This document shows positions 17,544-26,173 of a DNA stretch of 64,000 nucleotides, piece by piece. The notes below the pieces were generated by a model that saw nothing but the letters and a program-made list of their open reading frames with translations, was not told the DNA's origin and searched no databases. How positions within the stretch are numbered: position 1 is the first letter of the stretch; every line of letters begins with the position of its first letter. Source of the DNA: Candidatus Izemoplasmatales bacterium (lineage in GTDB: Bacteria; Bacillota_I; Bacilli_A; Izemoplasmatales; Hujiaoplasmataceae); contig JBAZNL010000001.1 of assembly GCA_041649275.1 (NCBI GenBank), positions 248,001 to 312,000 on the forward strand. Reading direction: 5' to 3'. A program made the translations under genes and the position numbers.

Positions 17544-17566
17544 AAAAAAAACGGCCTGACGGCCGT
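17544..17566 (-). terminator. Rho-independent terminator after rpoZ
   Basis: ACGGCC-GTCA-GGCCGT followed by seven T residues on the minus strand, just after the rpoZ stop codon and before the polC promoter. Confidence 0.88.
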
Positions 17567-17569
17567 CTT

Positions 17570-17782
17570 TCAGAATTCCGCTTTGACCTTGCCGGCGAGG
17601 ATTTCTTCGAGCGCCTGTCCGACCGGTTTGACGCATTTGTTGTCGACGGAGGAGATTCCGTCCTGCTTGATGATCTTCGCGCGTTTCGCCGAGATGTAGG
17701 CGAGCTTGTATTTCGAATCGACGACTTCGAGAAGATCGTCGATCGACGGATATCTGAGACCGTCGGTGTTCCTGGTAGCCAT
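17570..17782 (-). CDS. rpoZ: RNA polymerase omega subunit
   Basis: This 70-residue protein is the omega subunit, which helps assemble the beta' subunit of RNA polymerase. The family signature is clear near the start, LRYPSIDDLLEVVDSKYKLA, followed by YISAKRAKII. The C-terminus (PVGQALEEILAGKV) matches the conserved end of omega. It lies two bases after gmk, the usual gmk-rpoZ order of Bacillota, and is followed by a strong terminator. Confidence 0.95.
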   Translation of the reverse strand: MATRNTDGLRYPSIDDLLEVVDSKYKLAYISAKRAKIIKQDGISSVDNKCVKPVGQALEEILAGKVKAEF

Positions 17783-17784
17783 GC

Positions 17785-18408
17785 TTATTCCGTACCCTCC
17801 ATGAGTTTGTTGTATTTGGTGATCGAACGCTCGGTGCGGGCGTGCTCGGCGCGGATGATCGCGTAGATGCGGTCGGCTGCGTTGTAGACTTCGTCGTTCA
17901 CGACGATGTAGTCGTACTTGTACGCCAGGTTGTATTCCCTGTTCGCCTTCGTGAGGCGTTCCTGGATCTTCGCGGAATCTTCCGTGCCACGGCTCTTAAG
18001 GCGGTCTTCGAGCGCCTTCCGACTCGGCGGAACGATGAAGACGAAGACGGCGTCGGGCATCTTGTCGCGGACCTGGAGCGCGCCCTGGACCTCGATCTCG
18101 ATGATGACTTCGTTGCCGGCTCCAAGCTGTCTCTCGATGTAATCGAGCGGCGTGCCGTAGTATTCGCCGACGAATTCCGCCCATTCGAGGAACTTGCCCT
18201 CTTCGATGTTCTTCTTGAACTGCTCGCGGGAGACGAAGAAATAGTCGACGCCGTCGACTTCGCCCGGACGCGGCTTGCGCGTCGTCATCGAGACGGAATA
18301 GACGAAGTTGTTGTCCGGGATGTTAAATAGGGCCTTTCGGATCGTGCCCTTGCCAACTCCGGACGGACCGCTGATGACGACCAGCAATCCCCGTTCGTTC
18401 AGTTTCAT
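17785..18408 (-). CDS. gmk: Guanylate kinase
   Basis: This 207-residue enzyme phosphorylates GMP to GDP with ATP. The P-loop is SGPSGVGKGT (about 13-22). The GMP-binding region has SVSMTTRKPRPGEVDGVDY and FLEWAEFVGEYYGTP. The lid segment RLKSRGTED and the final helix are present, and length is normal for the family. GGGGGG lies about seven bases before the ATG. It forms an operon with rpoZ and is divergent from rqcH. Confidence 0.97.
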   Translation of the reverse strand: MKLNERGLLVVISGPSGVGKGTIRKALFNIPDNNFVYSVSMTTRKPRPGEVDGVDYFFVSREQFKKNIEEGKFLEWAEFVGEYYGTPLDYIERQLGAGNEVIIEIEVQGALQVRDKMPDAVFVFIVPPSRKALEDRLKSRGTEDSAKIQERLTKANREYNLAYKYDYIVVNDEVYNAADRIYAIIRAEHARTERSITKYNKLMEGTE

Positions 18409-18445
18409 CGGCGTTCCCCCCGTCGAAGCGGCCTTGCGACCGGCT

Positions 18446-18462
18446 TATCATTTATGATACCA
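18446..18462 (-). promoter_or_regulatory. gmk-rpoZ promoter with a 14-bp palindrome
   Basis: On the minus strand TGGTATCAT (18454-18462) is an extended -10 for gmk, about 46 bases before its start. The -10 is half of a perfect palindrome, TATCATTTATGATA (18446-18459). It could be a regulator site or a chance AT-rich symmetry. Confidence 0.45.
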
Positions 18463-18503
18463 CACTTCCGGTCGGATGTAAATTTTTTCTATGCGCATTT
18501 GTA

Positions 18504-18512
18504 TGCTATAAT
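18504..18512 (+). promoter_or_regulatory. Extended -10 promoter for rqcH
   Basis: TGCTATAAT on the plus strand, 17 bases before the rqcH ATG. A near-perfect ribosome binding site GGGAGGTGATC starts only two bases after the -10 box, so the 5' untranslated region is very short. Confidence 0.55.
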
Positions 18513-18529
18513 GTGGGAGGTGATCAAGC

Positions 18530-20209
18530 ATGAGCATGGACGGACGCTTCATCGACGCCCTCGCGAAGGAACTGAACCGCGAGCTGGCCGACGCCCGAAT
18601 CAACAAAATCTACCAGCTGTCGCGCGCCGACTTCCTCTTCAACATCCGCGCTCTCGGCAAGAACAGCGGACTCTACCTGTCGCTTTCGCCACAGGCCGCC
18701 CGCCTTCATCTGACGGACGCCGATTTCGACCGACCGGCGGCGCCGTCCGGTTTCTGCATGCTCCTTCGCAAGCATCTCGAGAGCGGCACGATCCGGCGCG
18801 TCGAATGCCTGAACAACGACCGCATCATCCGTCTTTCCATCGAGAACAACAACGAGTTCGGCGAACGCGTCCTCGTCGGCGTCGTCGTCGAACTGATGGG
18901 CAAGCACGCCAACATGGCCGTCGTCGAACAGGACGGCACGATCATCGACGCCTACAAACGGGTCAGTCCCTTTGAAGAACGTGATCGCACCTTCCTGCGC
19001 GGATTCAAGTACGAGATCCCCGAAGACGGGAAGATCGACCCGCTCGATCTGGGTCGCGTCGCCGCCTTCTTCGAAAGTCGTTCCGATCTCGACGCCGCGG
19101 CGGTCGTCGCCGCCATCCGCGGCTTCTCCCCCCTCTCCGCCGAATACCTCCTGAAACGGGCGTTCAATCGTCCCGTGATACTTCTCGACGTCTACGGGGA
19201 ATTTCTCGCCATGCCCGCAGATCCCGTCTCGACAATCGTTTCCGGGAAGCGCCGGTTCTACTGGTTCGACCTCTTCGACGAACCCGAAAAGCGCCATTTC
19301 GAGACCCTTTCCGCCCTTATCGACGATTTCTACCTCGAGTCCGGTAGACAGGATCGGACCATCCAGGCGGCAAAACGCGTCTTTCAACTGGTCCGCCGGG
19401 AATCCGATCGCGCGAAATCGAAACGCGAGAAGCTCGAGGCCGAACTCGCCTCCGCCCGCGACGCCGGGCGTCACCGTGTCGCCGCCGACCTGATCATCCA
19501 GCATTCCCCCGATCTGAAGAAAGGCGACGATCGTCTCGAGGCCGTCTCCTACGACGACGGTTCCACGATGACCATTCCGCTCGATCGGCTGCTCGAACCG
19601 ATGGAAAACGCCGAAGCCTATTTCCGCAAGTACAAGAAGGCGAAGCAGGCGGTCGCCCACATCGAATCCCAGCTCGACCTCACGGACATGGAGATCCGTT
19701 ACTTCGACCTGCTTTCCACGCAGCTCGAGACCGCCACCCTCGCCGACCTCGTCGAAATCGCCGAGGAACTGAAGGCCAACGGCTATCTCCGCGAGAAACC
19801 CGCGAAGACGAAACAACCTGCGACCCCCGCCTACGAGACGTTCCGCTCGCCGGACGGCATCGAGATCGTCGTCGGGAAGAACAACATCCAGAACGACTAC
19901 GTCACGAACCGATTGGCGAAACCGGCGGAATGGTGGTTCCACGTCAAGGACATCCCCGGCGGCCACGTGCTCGTCCGTGCGCCCGGGCCGCTGTCGGAAG
20001 CGACGATCCGCTGCGCCGCCAATCTCGCGGCTTATCATTCGCAGGCGCGCCATTCCTCGAGCGTTCCCGTCGACTACACCCTCGTCCGTAACGTCAGGAA
20101 GATCCCCGGCATGCTCGGATCGTTCGTGACGATCACGGGACAGAGGACGATCTACATCGACCCTGACGGCGCGGCCGTCGAATCGTGCCGCATCGGTAAA
20201 AAACGCTGA
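18530..20209 (+). CDS. rqcH: Rqc2 homolog RqcH (NFACT family), ribosome quality control
   Basis: RqcH binds stalled 50S subunits carrying peptidyl-tRNA and drives addition of C-terminal alanine tails that mark nascent chains for degradation. The 559-residue protein has an NFACT-N domain (start DGRFIDALAKELN), then a helix-hairpin-helix and coiled-coil middle (about 280-420). The NFACT-R domain is C-terminal (WWFHVKDIPGGHVLV, HSSSVPVDYT). Older annotations call this family fibronectin-binding protein. It is one of the few plus-strand genes in the left half, divergent from gmk, with a full ribosome binding site and a bidirectional terminator. Confidence 0.95.
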   Translation: MSMDGRFIDALAKELNRELADARINKIYQLSRADFLFNIRALGKNSGLYLSLSPQAARLHLTDADFDRPAAPSGFCMLLRKHLESGTIRRVECLNNDRIIRLSIENNNEFGERVLVGVVVELMGKHANMAVVEQDGTIIDAYKRVSPFEERDRTFLRGFKYEIPEDGKIDPLDLGRVAAFFESRSDLDAAAVVAAIRGFSPLSAEYLLKRAFNRPVILLDVYGEFLAMPADPVSTIVSGKRRFYWFDLFDEPEKRHFETLSALIDDFYLESGRQDRTIQAAKRVFQLVRRESDRAKSKREKLEAELASARDAGRHRVAADLIIQHSPDLKKGDDRLEAVSYDDGSTMTIPLDRLLEPMENAEAYFRKYKKAKQAVAHIESQLDLTDMEIRYFDLLSTQLETATLADLVEIAEELKANGYLREKPAKTKQPATPAYETFRSPDGIEIVVGKNNIQNDYVTNRLAKPAEWWFHVKDIPGGHVLVRAPGPLSEATIRCAANLAAYHSQARHSSSVPVDYTLVRNVRKIPGMLGSFVTITGQRTIYIDPDGAAVESCRIGKKR

Positions 20210-20213
20210 AATC

Positions 20214-20247
20214 AAAACAGCACCCCTCGAAGGGATGCTGTTTTTTT
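20214..20247. terminator. Bidirectional terminator between rqcH and pdxT
   Basis: An AACAGCA...TGCTGTT stem with a GC-rich upper part is flanked by A residues on the left and seven T residues on the right. It can stop rqcH (plus) and pdxST (minus). The pdxT stop codon overlaps the T run. Confidence 0.85.
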
Positions 20248-20818
20248 AGTGTGCGGATTGGTGGACCATATCCAGAAAATAGCGATGCACGGAGGGGTCG
20301 TCGGTCAACTCCGGATGGAATGCCGTACCCAGCTGGACACCTTCGCGGACGGCGACGATCTTTCCGTCCACACGTGCGAGAACGCGCGTACCGCCGTCGA
20401 ACTCTTCAACATAGGGGGCGCGGATGAACACCATCGGGATCGTCCCGACCTCCGCCATCGTGTCGACCGTCTTGAAACTTCCGAGCTGGCGTCCGTAGGC
20501 GTTGCGGACGATCGTCACGTCCATCGTCGCGAAATGGGCGCGGGCGTCGTTGTCGATCTTCTTCGCGAGCAGGATCAGGCCGGCGCATGTCCCGAAGGTC
20601 GGGAGCCCGCCCGCGATCAGATCGCGGAGCGGTTCGAACAGCCCCTCTTCACGCAGCAGTTTGCCCATCGTCGTCGATTCGCCGCCGGGTAGGATCAGAC
20701 CGTCCATCGGCCTCAGGTCCTTCAAGTTGCGGATTTCGAAATGCTCCACTTCAAGGCGGTCGAGCATCTGCGCATGCTCGAGAAAGGCGCCCTGGAGCGC
20801 CAAAATGCCGATCAGCAT
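20246..20818 (-). CDS. pdxT: Pyridoxal 5'-phosphate synthase glutaminase subunit
   Basis: PdxT hydrolyses glutamine and passes ammonia to PdxS for pyridoxal phosphate synthesis. The 190-residue protein shows the class I amidotransferase pattern: LALQGAFLEH at the start, the oxyanion strand PGGESTTMG, nucleophile Cys in FGTCAGLILLA, and the C-terminal His-Glu pair in FHPEL. Its stop codon overlaps the T run of the bidirectional terminator. It is five bases from pdxS. Confidence 0.97.
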   Translation of the reverse strand: MLIGILALQGAFLEHAQMLDRLEVEHFEIRNLKDLRPMDGLILPGGESTTMGKLLREEGLFEPLRDLIAGGLPTFGTCAGLILLAKKIDNDARAHFATMDVTIVRNAYGRQLGSFKTVDTMAEVGTIPMVFIRAPYVEEFDGGTRVLARVDGKIVAVREGVQLGTAFHPELTDDPSVHRYFLDMVHQSAH

Positions 20819-20823
20819 GGGCC

Positions 20824-21696
20824 TTATTTACCCCGCTCCGCCATCAGAAGGTCGATTTCGCCCTCGTTGATGCCGACCATCGCGCCGCCGAGATCCTCGG
20901 AGACCGCGGCCAGAACCTTGGAGTCGTTGTAGTTCGTGACGGCCTTGACGATCGCCGCCGCGCGTTTCGCCGGATTGCCGGACTTGAAGATGCCGGAACC
21001 GACGAACACGCCTTCGGCACCGAGCTGCATCATCAGCGCCGCGTCGGCGGGCGTGGCGACACCGCCGGCGGCGAAGTTCACGACCGGGAGCTTCCCGTCG
21101 TCGTGGACACGCTTCACGAGTTCGTACGGAACCATCCATTCCTTCGCGGCCTGGTAGAGTTCGTCCTCGCGCATCGACAGCAACCTCCGGATCTCGCTTT
21201 GGATGAGCCGCATGTGGCGGACCGCCTGAACGATGTCGCCGGTGCCCGGTTCGCCCTTCGTACGGAGCATCGATGCTCCCTCCTGAATGCGGCGGAGCGC
21301 TTCGCCGAGGTCGCGGCAGCCGCAGACGAACGGGACGTTGAACTTCGTCTTGTCGATGTGGAACTTGTCGTCCGCGGGCGAGAGCACCTCGCTCTCGTCG
21401 ATGTAGTCGATCTCGAGCGCCTCGAGGATCTGGGCTTCGACGAAATGGCCGATGCGGACCTTCGCCATCACCGGGATCGAAACGGCCGCCTGGATTTCCT
21501 TGATCAGCTTGGGATCGCTCATGCGCGACACCCCGCCGGCGGCGCGGATGTCGGCCGGAATGCGTTCGAGCGCCATCACGGCGCAGGCGCCGGCCGCTTC
21601 GGCGATCCGGGCCTGTTCGGCGGTGGTGACGTCCATGATGACGCCGCCCTTGAGCATCTGGGCCAGCTGCTTGTTCAGTTCGTAACGTTCGTTCAT
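20824..21696 (-). CDS. pdxS: Pyridoxal 5'-phosphate synthase lyase subunit
   Basis: PdxS makes pyridoxal 5'-phosphate from ribose 5-phosphate, glyceraldehyde 3-phosphate and ammonia. The 290-residue TIM barrel is near-canonical: GGVIMDVTTAEQA, ALERIPADIRAAGGVSRMSDP, the active-site Lys in VMAKVRIGH, CGCRDLGEALRR, and the phosphate-binding GAEGVFVGSGIFKS. The high conservation leaves little doubt. It is the first gene of pdxST. The pair indicates DXP-independent vitamin B6 synthesis. Confidence 0.98.
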   Translation of the reverse strand: MNERYELNKQLAQMLKGGVIMDVTTAEQARIAEAAGACAVMALERIPADIRAAGGVSRMSDPKLIKEIQAAVSIPVMAKVRIGHFVEAQILEALEIDYIDESEVLSPADDKFHIDKTKFNVPFVCGCRDLGEALRRIQEGASMLRTKGEPGTGDIVQAVRHMRLIQSEIRRLLSMREDELYQAAKEWMVPYELVKRVHDDGKLPVVNFAAGGVATPADAALMMQLGAEGVFVGSGIFKSGNPAKRAAAIVKAVTNYNDSKVLAAVSEDLGGAMVGINEGEIDLLMAERGK

Positions 21697-21729
21697 GATG
21701 AGCCTCCGATCGATGTCTTCCGTACCATG

Positions 21730-21735
21730 ATTATA
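21730..21735 (-). promoter_or_regulatory. -10 box for pdxST
   Basis: A perfect TATAAT on the minus strand, 34 bases before the pdxS start. The -35 position reads TTCCAA (weak). Confidence 0.5.
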
Positions 21736-21791
21736 TACGTTTTCTGGTCATATTGGAATACCCACATGATGATCATTCAACCATACCAGAA

Positions 21792-21825
21792 AGAAAAAGG
21801 AAAGAGGGAGCGTCGCCGCTCCCTC
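21792..21825 (-). terminator. Rho-independent terminator after thrS
   Basis: A GAGGGAGCGGCGACGCTCCCTC hairpin on the minus strand followed by TTTCCTTTTTC, eight bases after the thrS stop codon. Confidence 0.82.
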
Positions 21826-21832
21826 CTGGTTT

Positions 21833-23740
21833 TCACTTGCTTTTCGGCTTCTCCGACTTGACGAGCGCGATGAATGCATCGAGCGGAAGGGTCGTCTGTT
21901 CCTGTTCGCCGTAACGGCGATAGGTGACGGTCCGGTCCGCGACCTCCTTGTCGCCGAGGACGAGCTGGAACGGGACCTTCTGGGTCTGCGCCTCGCGGAT
22001 CTTGTATCCGAGTTTTTCTTCGCGATCGTCGATCTCGGCGCGCAGGTCGTTGTCGACGAGACGGCGGAAGACCTCCTTGCCGTAGTCGGCGTGGAAGGCG
22101 TTGTTCACGGGGATGACCTTGACCTGCACGGGGGCGAGCCAGGTCGGGAAGGCGCCGGCGTAGTGTTCGATCAGGATGCCGATGAAGCGTTCGATTGACC
22201 CGAACAGGGCGCGGTGGAGCATGACCGGCCGCTTCTTCTCGCCGTTTTGGTCGATGTAGGTGAGATCGAACCGTTCCGGGAGGTTCATGTCGAGCTGGAT
22301 CGTGCCGCACTGCCAGATGCGGTTCATCGAGTCGCGCAGCTTGAAGTCGAGCTTCGGGCCGTAGAAGGCGCCGTCGCCGGGATTGATCTTGAAGGGCTTT
22401 CCGATCGCGTTCAGGGCGTCGGCGAGGGCCTTCTCGGCGCGATCCCAGGTGGCGATGTCGCCGATGTACTTCTCGAGCGGACGGGTGGAGAGCTCGATGT
22501 GGTAGGAGAGTCCGAAGACGGAGTACATGTACTCATAGAGCCGGACCAGTTCCTGGATTTCATGGACGATCATGTCCTCGGTCATGAAGATGTGGGCGTC
22601 GTCCTGGGTGAAGTTGCGGACCCGGAAGAGCCCGTTGAGGGCACCCGAGGCCTCATGACGGTGAACCAGCCCGAGTTCTCCGACCTTGAGCGGGAAATCC
22701 TTATAGGAATGGATGTCGCGCTTGTACACGAGCATCCCGCCGGGGCAGTTCATCGGCTTGATCGCGAACTCCATGTCGTCGATCGACGACGTGTACATGT
22801 TCTCGCGATAGTTCATCCAGTGGCCGGAGATGACCCACAGGTCCTTGTTCAGCATGATCGGCGTCTGAATCAGCTGGTATCCTTCCTTGAGGTGGACCTT
22901 GTACCAGAAGTTCTCGAGCTCCCGACGCACGATCATGCCCTTCGGCAGCCAGAACGGGAAGCCGGGACCGTATTCGGAAAGCATGAACAGGTCGAGCTCC
23001 TTGCCGAGCTTGCGATGGTCGCGCTTCTTGCGTTCCTCGACCATGAAGAGAAAGTCGGCCAGTTCCTTCTCGCCGTAGAAAGCGGTGCCGTAGACGCGCG
23101 TGAGCTGCTTGTTCTTCGAATCGCCGCGCCAGTAGGCGCCGGCGAGGCTCGTCAGCTTGAAGTGGCGGAGCCATTTCGCGCTCGGCAGGTGCGGGCCGCG
23201 GCAGAGGTCGGTGAAGTCGCCCTGCGTGTAGATCGTGATGACCTCGCCCTCGGGCAGGGCGGAGATGAGCTCGGTCTTGTAGGGGTCGGCCGCGAAGAGG
23301 GCGAGCGCCTCGGCCTTCGAGACCTCGCGGCGGACGACCGGCTTGTTCTCGGCCGCGAGCTTCTGCATCGCCGCCTCGATCTTCGGAAGGTCGCTCTCGG
23401 TGAGGACGGCCTCGCCGAGATCGATGTCGTAGTAGAATCCCTCCTCGATCGCGGGGCCGACGCCGAACTTGGCGTCCGGATTAATCTTGCGGACCGCCTC
23501 GGCGAGCAGGTGGGCGGCGGAATGGCGCAGGATCTCGAGCGCTTCGGGATCGCTCTCGGTGACGAGCACGACCGCCGCGTCGCGAACGATCGGTCGGTTC
23601 AGGTCGAGGAGTTCGCCGTCGACCTTGACGGCGACGCACTTCTTGGCGAGGGACGGGGACAGCGACTGCGCGATCGCCAGTCCGGAGACCGGTGCTTCGT
23701 ACGAACGCGAGGAGCCGTCGGGAAACACGATGTTGATCAT
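21833..23740 (-). CDS. thrS: Threonyl-tRNA synthetase
   Basis: This 635-residue class II synthetase charges tRNA-Thr and edits mischarged serine. A TGS domain covers about 1-60, followed by the editing domain with the HSAAHLLAEAV zinc/hydrolysis motif. The catalytic core has FTDLCRGPHLP, PMNCPGGMLVYK and RHEASGALNGLFRVR, with motif 3 near HRALFGSIERF. A C-terminal anticodon-binding domain follows. The ATG at 23740 has AGGAGG eight bases upstream; the longer frame to 23941 runs through the T-box leader and is not coding. Control is by the T-box upstream. Confidence 0.97.
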   Translation of the reverse strand: MINIVFPDGSSRSYEAPVSGLAIAQSLSPSLAKKCVAVKVDGELLDLNRPIVRDAAVVLVTESDPEALEILRHSAAHLLAEAVRKINPDAKFGVGPAIEEGFYYDIDLGEAVLTESDLPKIEAAMQKLAAENKPVVRREVSKAEALALFAADPYKTELISALPEGEVITIYTQGDFTDLCRGPHLPSAKWLRHFKLTSLAGAYWRGDSKNKQLTRVYGTAFYGEKELADFLFMVEERKKRDHRKLGKELDLFMLSEYGPGFPFWLPKGMIVRRELENFWYKVHLKEGYQLIQTPIMLNKDLWVISGHWMNYRENMYTSSIDDMEFAIKPMNCPGGMLVYKRDIHSYKDFPLKVGELGLVHRHEASGALNGLFRVRNFTQDDAHIFMTEDMIVHEIQELVRLYEYMYSVFGLSYHIELSTRPLEKYIGDIATWDRAEKALADALNAIGKPFKINPGDGAFYGPKLDFKLRDSMNRIWQCGTIQLDMNLPERFDLTYIDQNGEKKRPVMLHRALFGSIERFIGILIEHYAGAFPTWLAPVQVKVIPVNNAFHADYGKEVFRRLVDNDLRAEIDDREEKLGYKIREAQTQKVPFQLVLGDKEVADRTVTYRRYGEQEQTTLPLDAFIALVKSEKPKSK

Positions 23741-23756
23741 GATGAAACCTCCTTGG

Positions 23757-23985
23757 AAAATAAAAACCGCCCCTCTGACGAAGGGCGATCTGACGACCGT
23801 GGTGCCACCTTGATTCCGGAACGAGTCCGGCGCTCTTGGCCGATAACGCGGGCCGCGGGTCTTTTCGAAGACCGGCTCGGAGGCGGTAATCCCTGGCGTT
23901 TGGCAAGACGGCTTCCACCGGTTCCGTCCTCGCTTGTGCATCCCGCCGGGATGTTGTCCCCTTCATTGCCTGATGGGCGCTTTCT
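23757..23985 (-). promoter_or_regulatory. T-box leader (tRNA-Thr-responsive) of thrS
   Basis: The T-box core AAGGTGGCACCACGGT lies at 23796-23811 on the minus strand. It is followed by a terminator hairpin (CGCCC...GGGCG then GTTTTTATTTT, about 23757-23788). A GAGGACGGAACCGGTGGAAG segment 5' of it resembles the distal stem I. An ACC triplet in GATTACCGCC further 3' could be the Thr specifier codon, but I have not folded the RNA. Confidence 0.88.
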
Positions 23986-23993
23986 TACAACTT

Positions 23994-24021
23994 ATTATAT
24001 ACCATGTCGCCGCGATGTCAA
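23994..24021 (-). promoter_or_regulatory. Consensus promoter of the thrS T-box transcript
   Basis: -35 TTGACA (24016-24021) and -10 TATAAT (23994-23999), both perfect, with a 16-base spacer on the minus strand. The dnaI stop codon TGA lies inside the -35 hexamer. Confidence 0.8.
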
Positions 24022-24920
24022 GCGCGGCGCGCCGGTTTTTCCGTCAATTCGAATTCGACCGCGAGTTCGCGGATCCGTTCGTAGATGCGGACCGCCTTCG
24101 AACGTTCGACGTCGCCGGTATTCATCATCATCGCCTCGATCAGCGACCGCATCTTCAGGTTCGAGGAGAAGAACGTCGGGAGTTCGTCGAGGACGCGATG
24201 CTGCAGGATCGGTCCCAGGACCTCGTCGCGGATGAACGGCGAGACGGTCTCACCGCCGATGTCGTCGAGGAAGAGTGCGTCGACGGTCTTGAGCTGACGG
24301 ATCCGTTCCTCGAGCCCGCCCTCGCCGATCGACGATTTCAGTTCGCGCACCAGGTCGGGATAATAGACGAAGACGCTCCGGTAGCCCTTCTTGGCGAGTT
24401 CGTTGGCCATGCAGGCGAGGATGTAGGTCTTCCCGCTGCCGAACAGACCCGACAGGAACATCCCCTTCATCGGGTTCTTGCGCGTGTAGCGGTTGAGGAA
24501 GTCGACCATGTACTTGTGAACTTCCTTGCGAGCCGTGCCGAGCATGTCGAAATCGGTGATGTCGGCCGCAAAGACCTTGCGCGGCACGTACAGGGCGTCG
24601 ATCCGCTCGGCCGCCGGGTCGGAAGCGTTGTAGCGGCACTTCCCGTAGGCGATCTGGATCTCCCTGCCGTAGAGCGAGAGCATCGGCGTCATCCCCTCGG
24701 TCGCCAGCTTGCACTCGTAGAGGCCGCGACAGACGGCGCAGACGTCCTTCGCCTCCTTGAAGACGAGGATGTCGTTGATCCCGCGCACGATCTGGTCGTG
24801 GGTCAGGTCGTTCTTCAACACGAAGGCGTTGATCACCGGGTCCTCGAGCAGACGGTCGATCGTATCGTCGGCCCCCGCCGGGGGCGCGATGCCGCCCAGG
24901 AATTCATTCAGTTTCTTCAT
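24018..24920 (-). CDS. dnaI: Primosomal helicase loader DnaI
   Basis: DnaI is the AAA+ ATPase that loads the replicative helicase at the origin together with DnaB/DnaD in Bacilli. The 300-residue protein has an N-terminal zinc-binding segment (CAVCRGLYEC, about 61-70). The C-terminal AAA+ domain shows Walker A GLFGSGKT, Walker B DALFLDDIGGE and a sensor SSN near FFSSNLK. A GGAGG site precedes the ATG and overlaps the dnaB stop region. The dnaB-dnaI-thrS order is the same as in Bacillus. The last codons overlap the thrS promoter. Confidence 0.95.
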   Translation of the reverse strand: MKKLNEFLGGIAPPAGADDTIDRLLEDPVINAFVLKNDLTHDQIVRGINDILVFKEAKDVCAVCRGLYECKLATEGMTPMLSLYGREIQIAYGKCRYNASDPAAERIDALYVPRKVFAADITDFDMLGTARKEVHKYMVDFLNRYTRKNPMKGMFLSGLFGSGKTYILACMANELAKKGYRSVFVYYPDLVRELKSSIGEGGLEERIRQLKTVDALFLDDIGGETVSPFIRDEVLGPILQHRVLDELPTFFSSNLKMRSLIEAMMMNTGDVERSKAVRIYERIRELAVEFELTEKPARRA

Positions 24921-24933
24921 CGCGGGATCCTCC

Positions 24934-26169
24934 TCACTGGATGGATTTCATGTACTCGTCGAGCCAGTCGATCTTGACGTCCGGCTTCTCGTCCTTGCCG
25001 TAGCGACCCGCCCTGCGGGCGGCGCCGGTTTCCTGCTTCTTCTCGTATTCGGCGTTGAGGTGCGTCACATAGTCGACGGCGACGCCGACCGAATCGACGC
25101 GGTTGCGCTTCCAGGAAAGGCCGATCTTCTCGAAGTATTCGTAGGAGGGCATGTCGCCGTGGTTGTTCTTGAGCACGTACGCGAGCATCACGTTGACGAC
25201 GCCCTTGTCGAGTCCGATCTCGTTCAGGAGCCGCTCGACGATCCGAAGATCGGCGATTGCGACCTTTCCGCCCGACATCGTGCCGAGCAGTTCCTTCGGG
25301 CTCACGGCACTGAAATAGACCACGGGATCGCCGGTCTCGACGGGATGCGTCGGCGCCGCCTCCGCTTCGATCGGTTCCGGGGAGGTCCGCGCGGACAGCT
25401 TGTAGGCGTCGCGCGCATAGGAGGCGAGCTTGGCGAAATCGACCGGTTTGGTCTTGTCGACGGCCTTGACCCAGACGTCCTTCATCGCCAGCTCGTCGAG
25501 TCCGTAGACGTATGCGAGGTTGTCGATCTTGTCGCGGACGACGTCCGTGAGCTGCGCGGGATCGAAGAACTCGGGGTTCATGCTCTCGGCAAAGAGCCGG
25601 AAATCGAAGGTCGAATGGCGGATTCTGACCGACTTCGAGCGCACCCGTCCGGGAAGATCCTCTTCCGATGCGCCGTCCTCGGCAGGCAGCGCCGGGAAGA
25701 CCTCGTCGAACGCCTTCGTGACGTCGACGTACCCGTCGCGCGTCACCTTGGCGGTCTTGAAGAGCTTGACGATCCGGGTGTATCGTTCCTCGGTAATGGC
25801 GCCGCGGAGGTACTGCCCGAGGACGCCGTCGTTCACGAAACTCGACGGCGTCATCGGCAGGGCGAGTTCATAAAGGAAGCAGTCGCTCTTGAAGGCGGTC
25901 GTCAGAAGCCCGACGGCTTCGAGTCTGAACCGCGCCTCCTCGAGCGTCTCGAGTTTGACGTCGAGGATGCTTTCGAGGTCGGCGTGGAGGTACTTCTCGC
26001 TTACCAGCGTCGACCGGTTCAGAAGCGAGAACAGCGTCAGATAGAGGGAGAACGCCGAAACGCCGACGAGCGGCTGGTAGAAGAGCGAAAGCGTCTGAAA
26101 GTCGGCAGTCGAGAGCATCGTCCTGGCATGGACGAAGAACAGGTCGTTTCTCCGGACGCGTTCCATCAT
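24934..26169 (-). CDS. dnaB: Replication initiation and membrane attachment protein DnaB
   Basis: This 411-residue protein matches Bacillus-type DnaB, a helicase co-loader related to DnaD and not the helicase itself. The N-terminal winged-helix region (about 1-120; FQTLSLFYQPLVG, KYLHADLESILD) and the C-terminal DnaB/DnaD (DDBH2) helical domain (about 280-390; ERLLNEIGLDKGVVNVMLAY) fit the family. The tail is basic. Two adjacent ATGs exist (26169 and 26166) with only GAGG close by. Position directly before dnaI supports the call. Confidence 0.88.
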   Translation of the reverse strand: MMERVRRNDLFFVHARTMLSTADFQTLSLFYQPLVGVSAFSLYLTLFSLLNRSTLVSEKYLHADLESILDVKLETLEEARFRLEAVGLLTTAFKSDCFLYELALPMTPSSFVNDGVLGQYLRGAITEERYTRIVKLFKTAKVTRDGYVDVTKAFDEVFPALPAEDGASEEDLPGRVRSKSVRIRHSTFDFRLFAESMNPEFFDPAQLTDVVRDKIDNLAYVYGLDELAMKDVWVKAVDKTKPVDFAKLASYARDAYKLSARTSPEPIEAEAAPTHPVETGDPVVYFSAVSPKELLGTMSGGKVAIADLRIVERLLNEIGLDKGVVNVMLAYVLKNNHGDMPSYEYFEKIGLSWKRNRVDSVGVAVDYVTHLNAEYEKKQETGAARRAGRYGKDEKPDVKIDWLDEYMKSIQ

Positions 26170-26173
26170 GGCC

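Noticed and set aside
12913..17559. Very long open reading frames on the plus strand opposite polC (about 829 and 666 codons)
   Set aside because: They are shadows of a GC-rich codon pattern on the other strand. Their translations are repetitive Asp/Val/Arg/Gly-rich with no motif, and polC on the minus strand is unambiguous.
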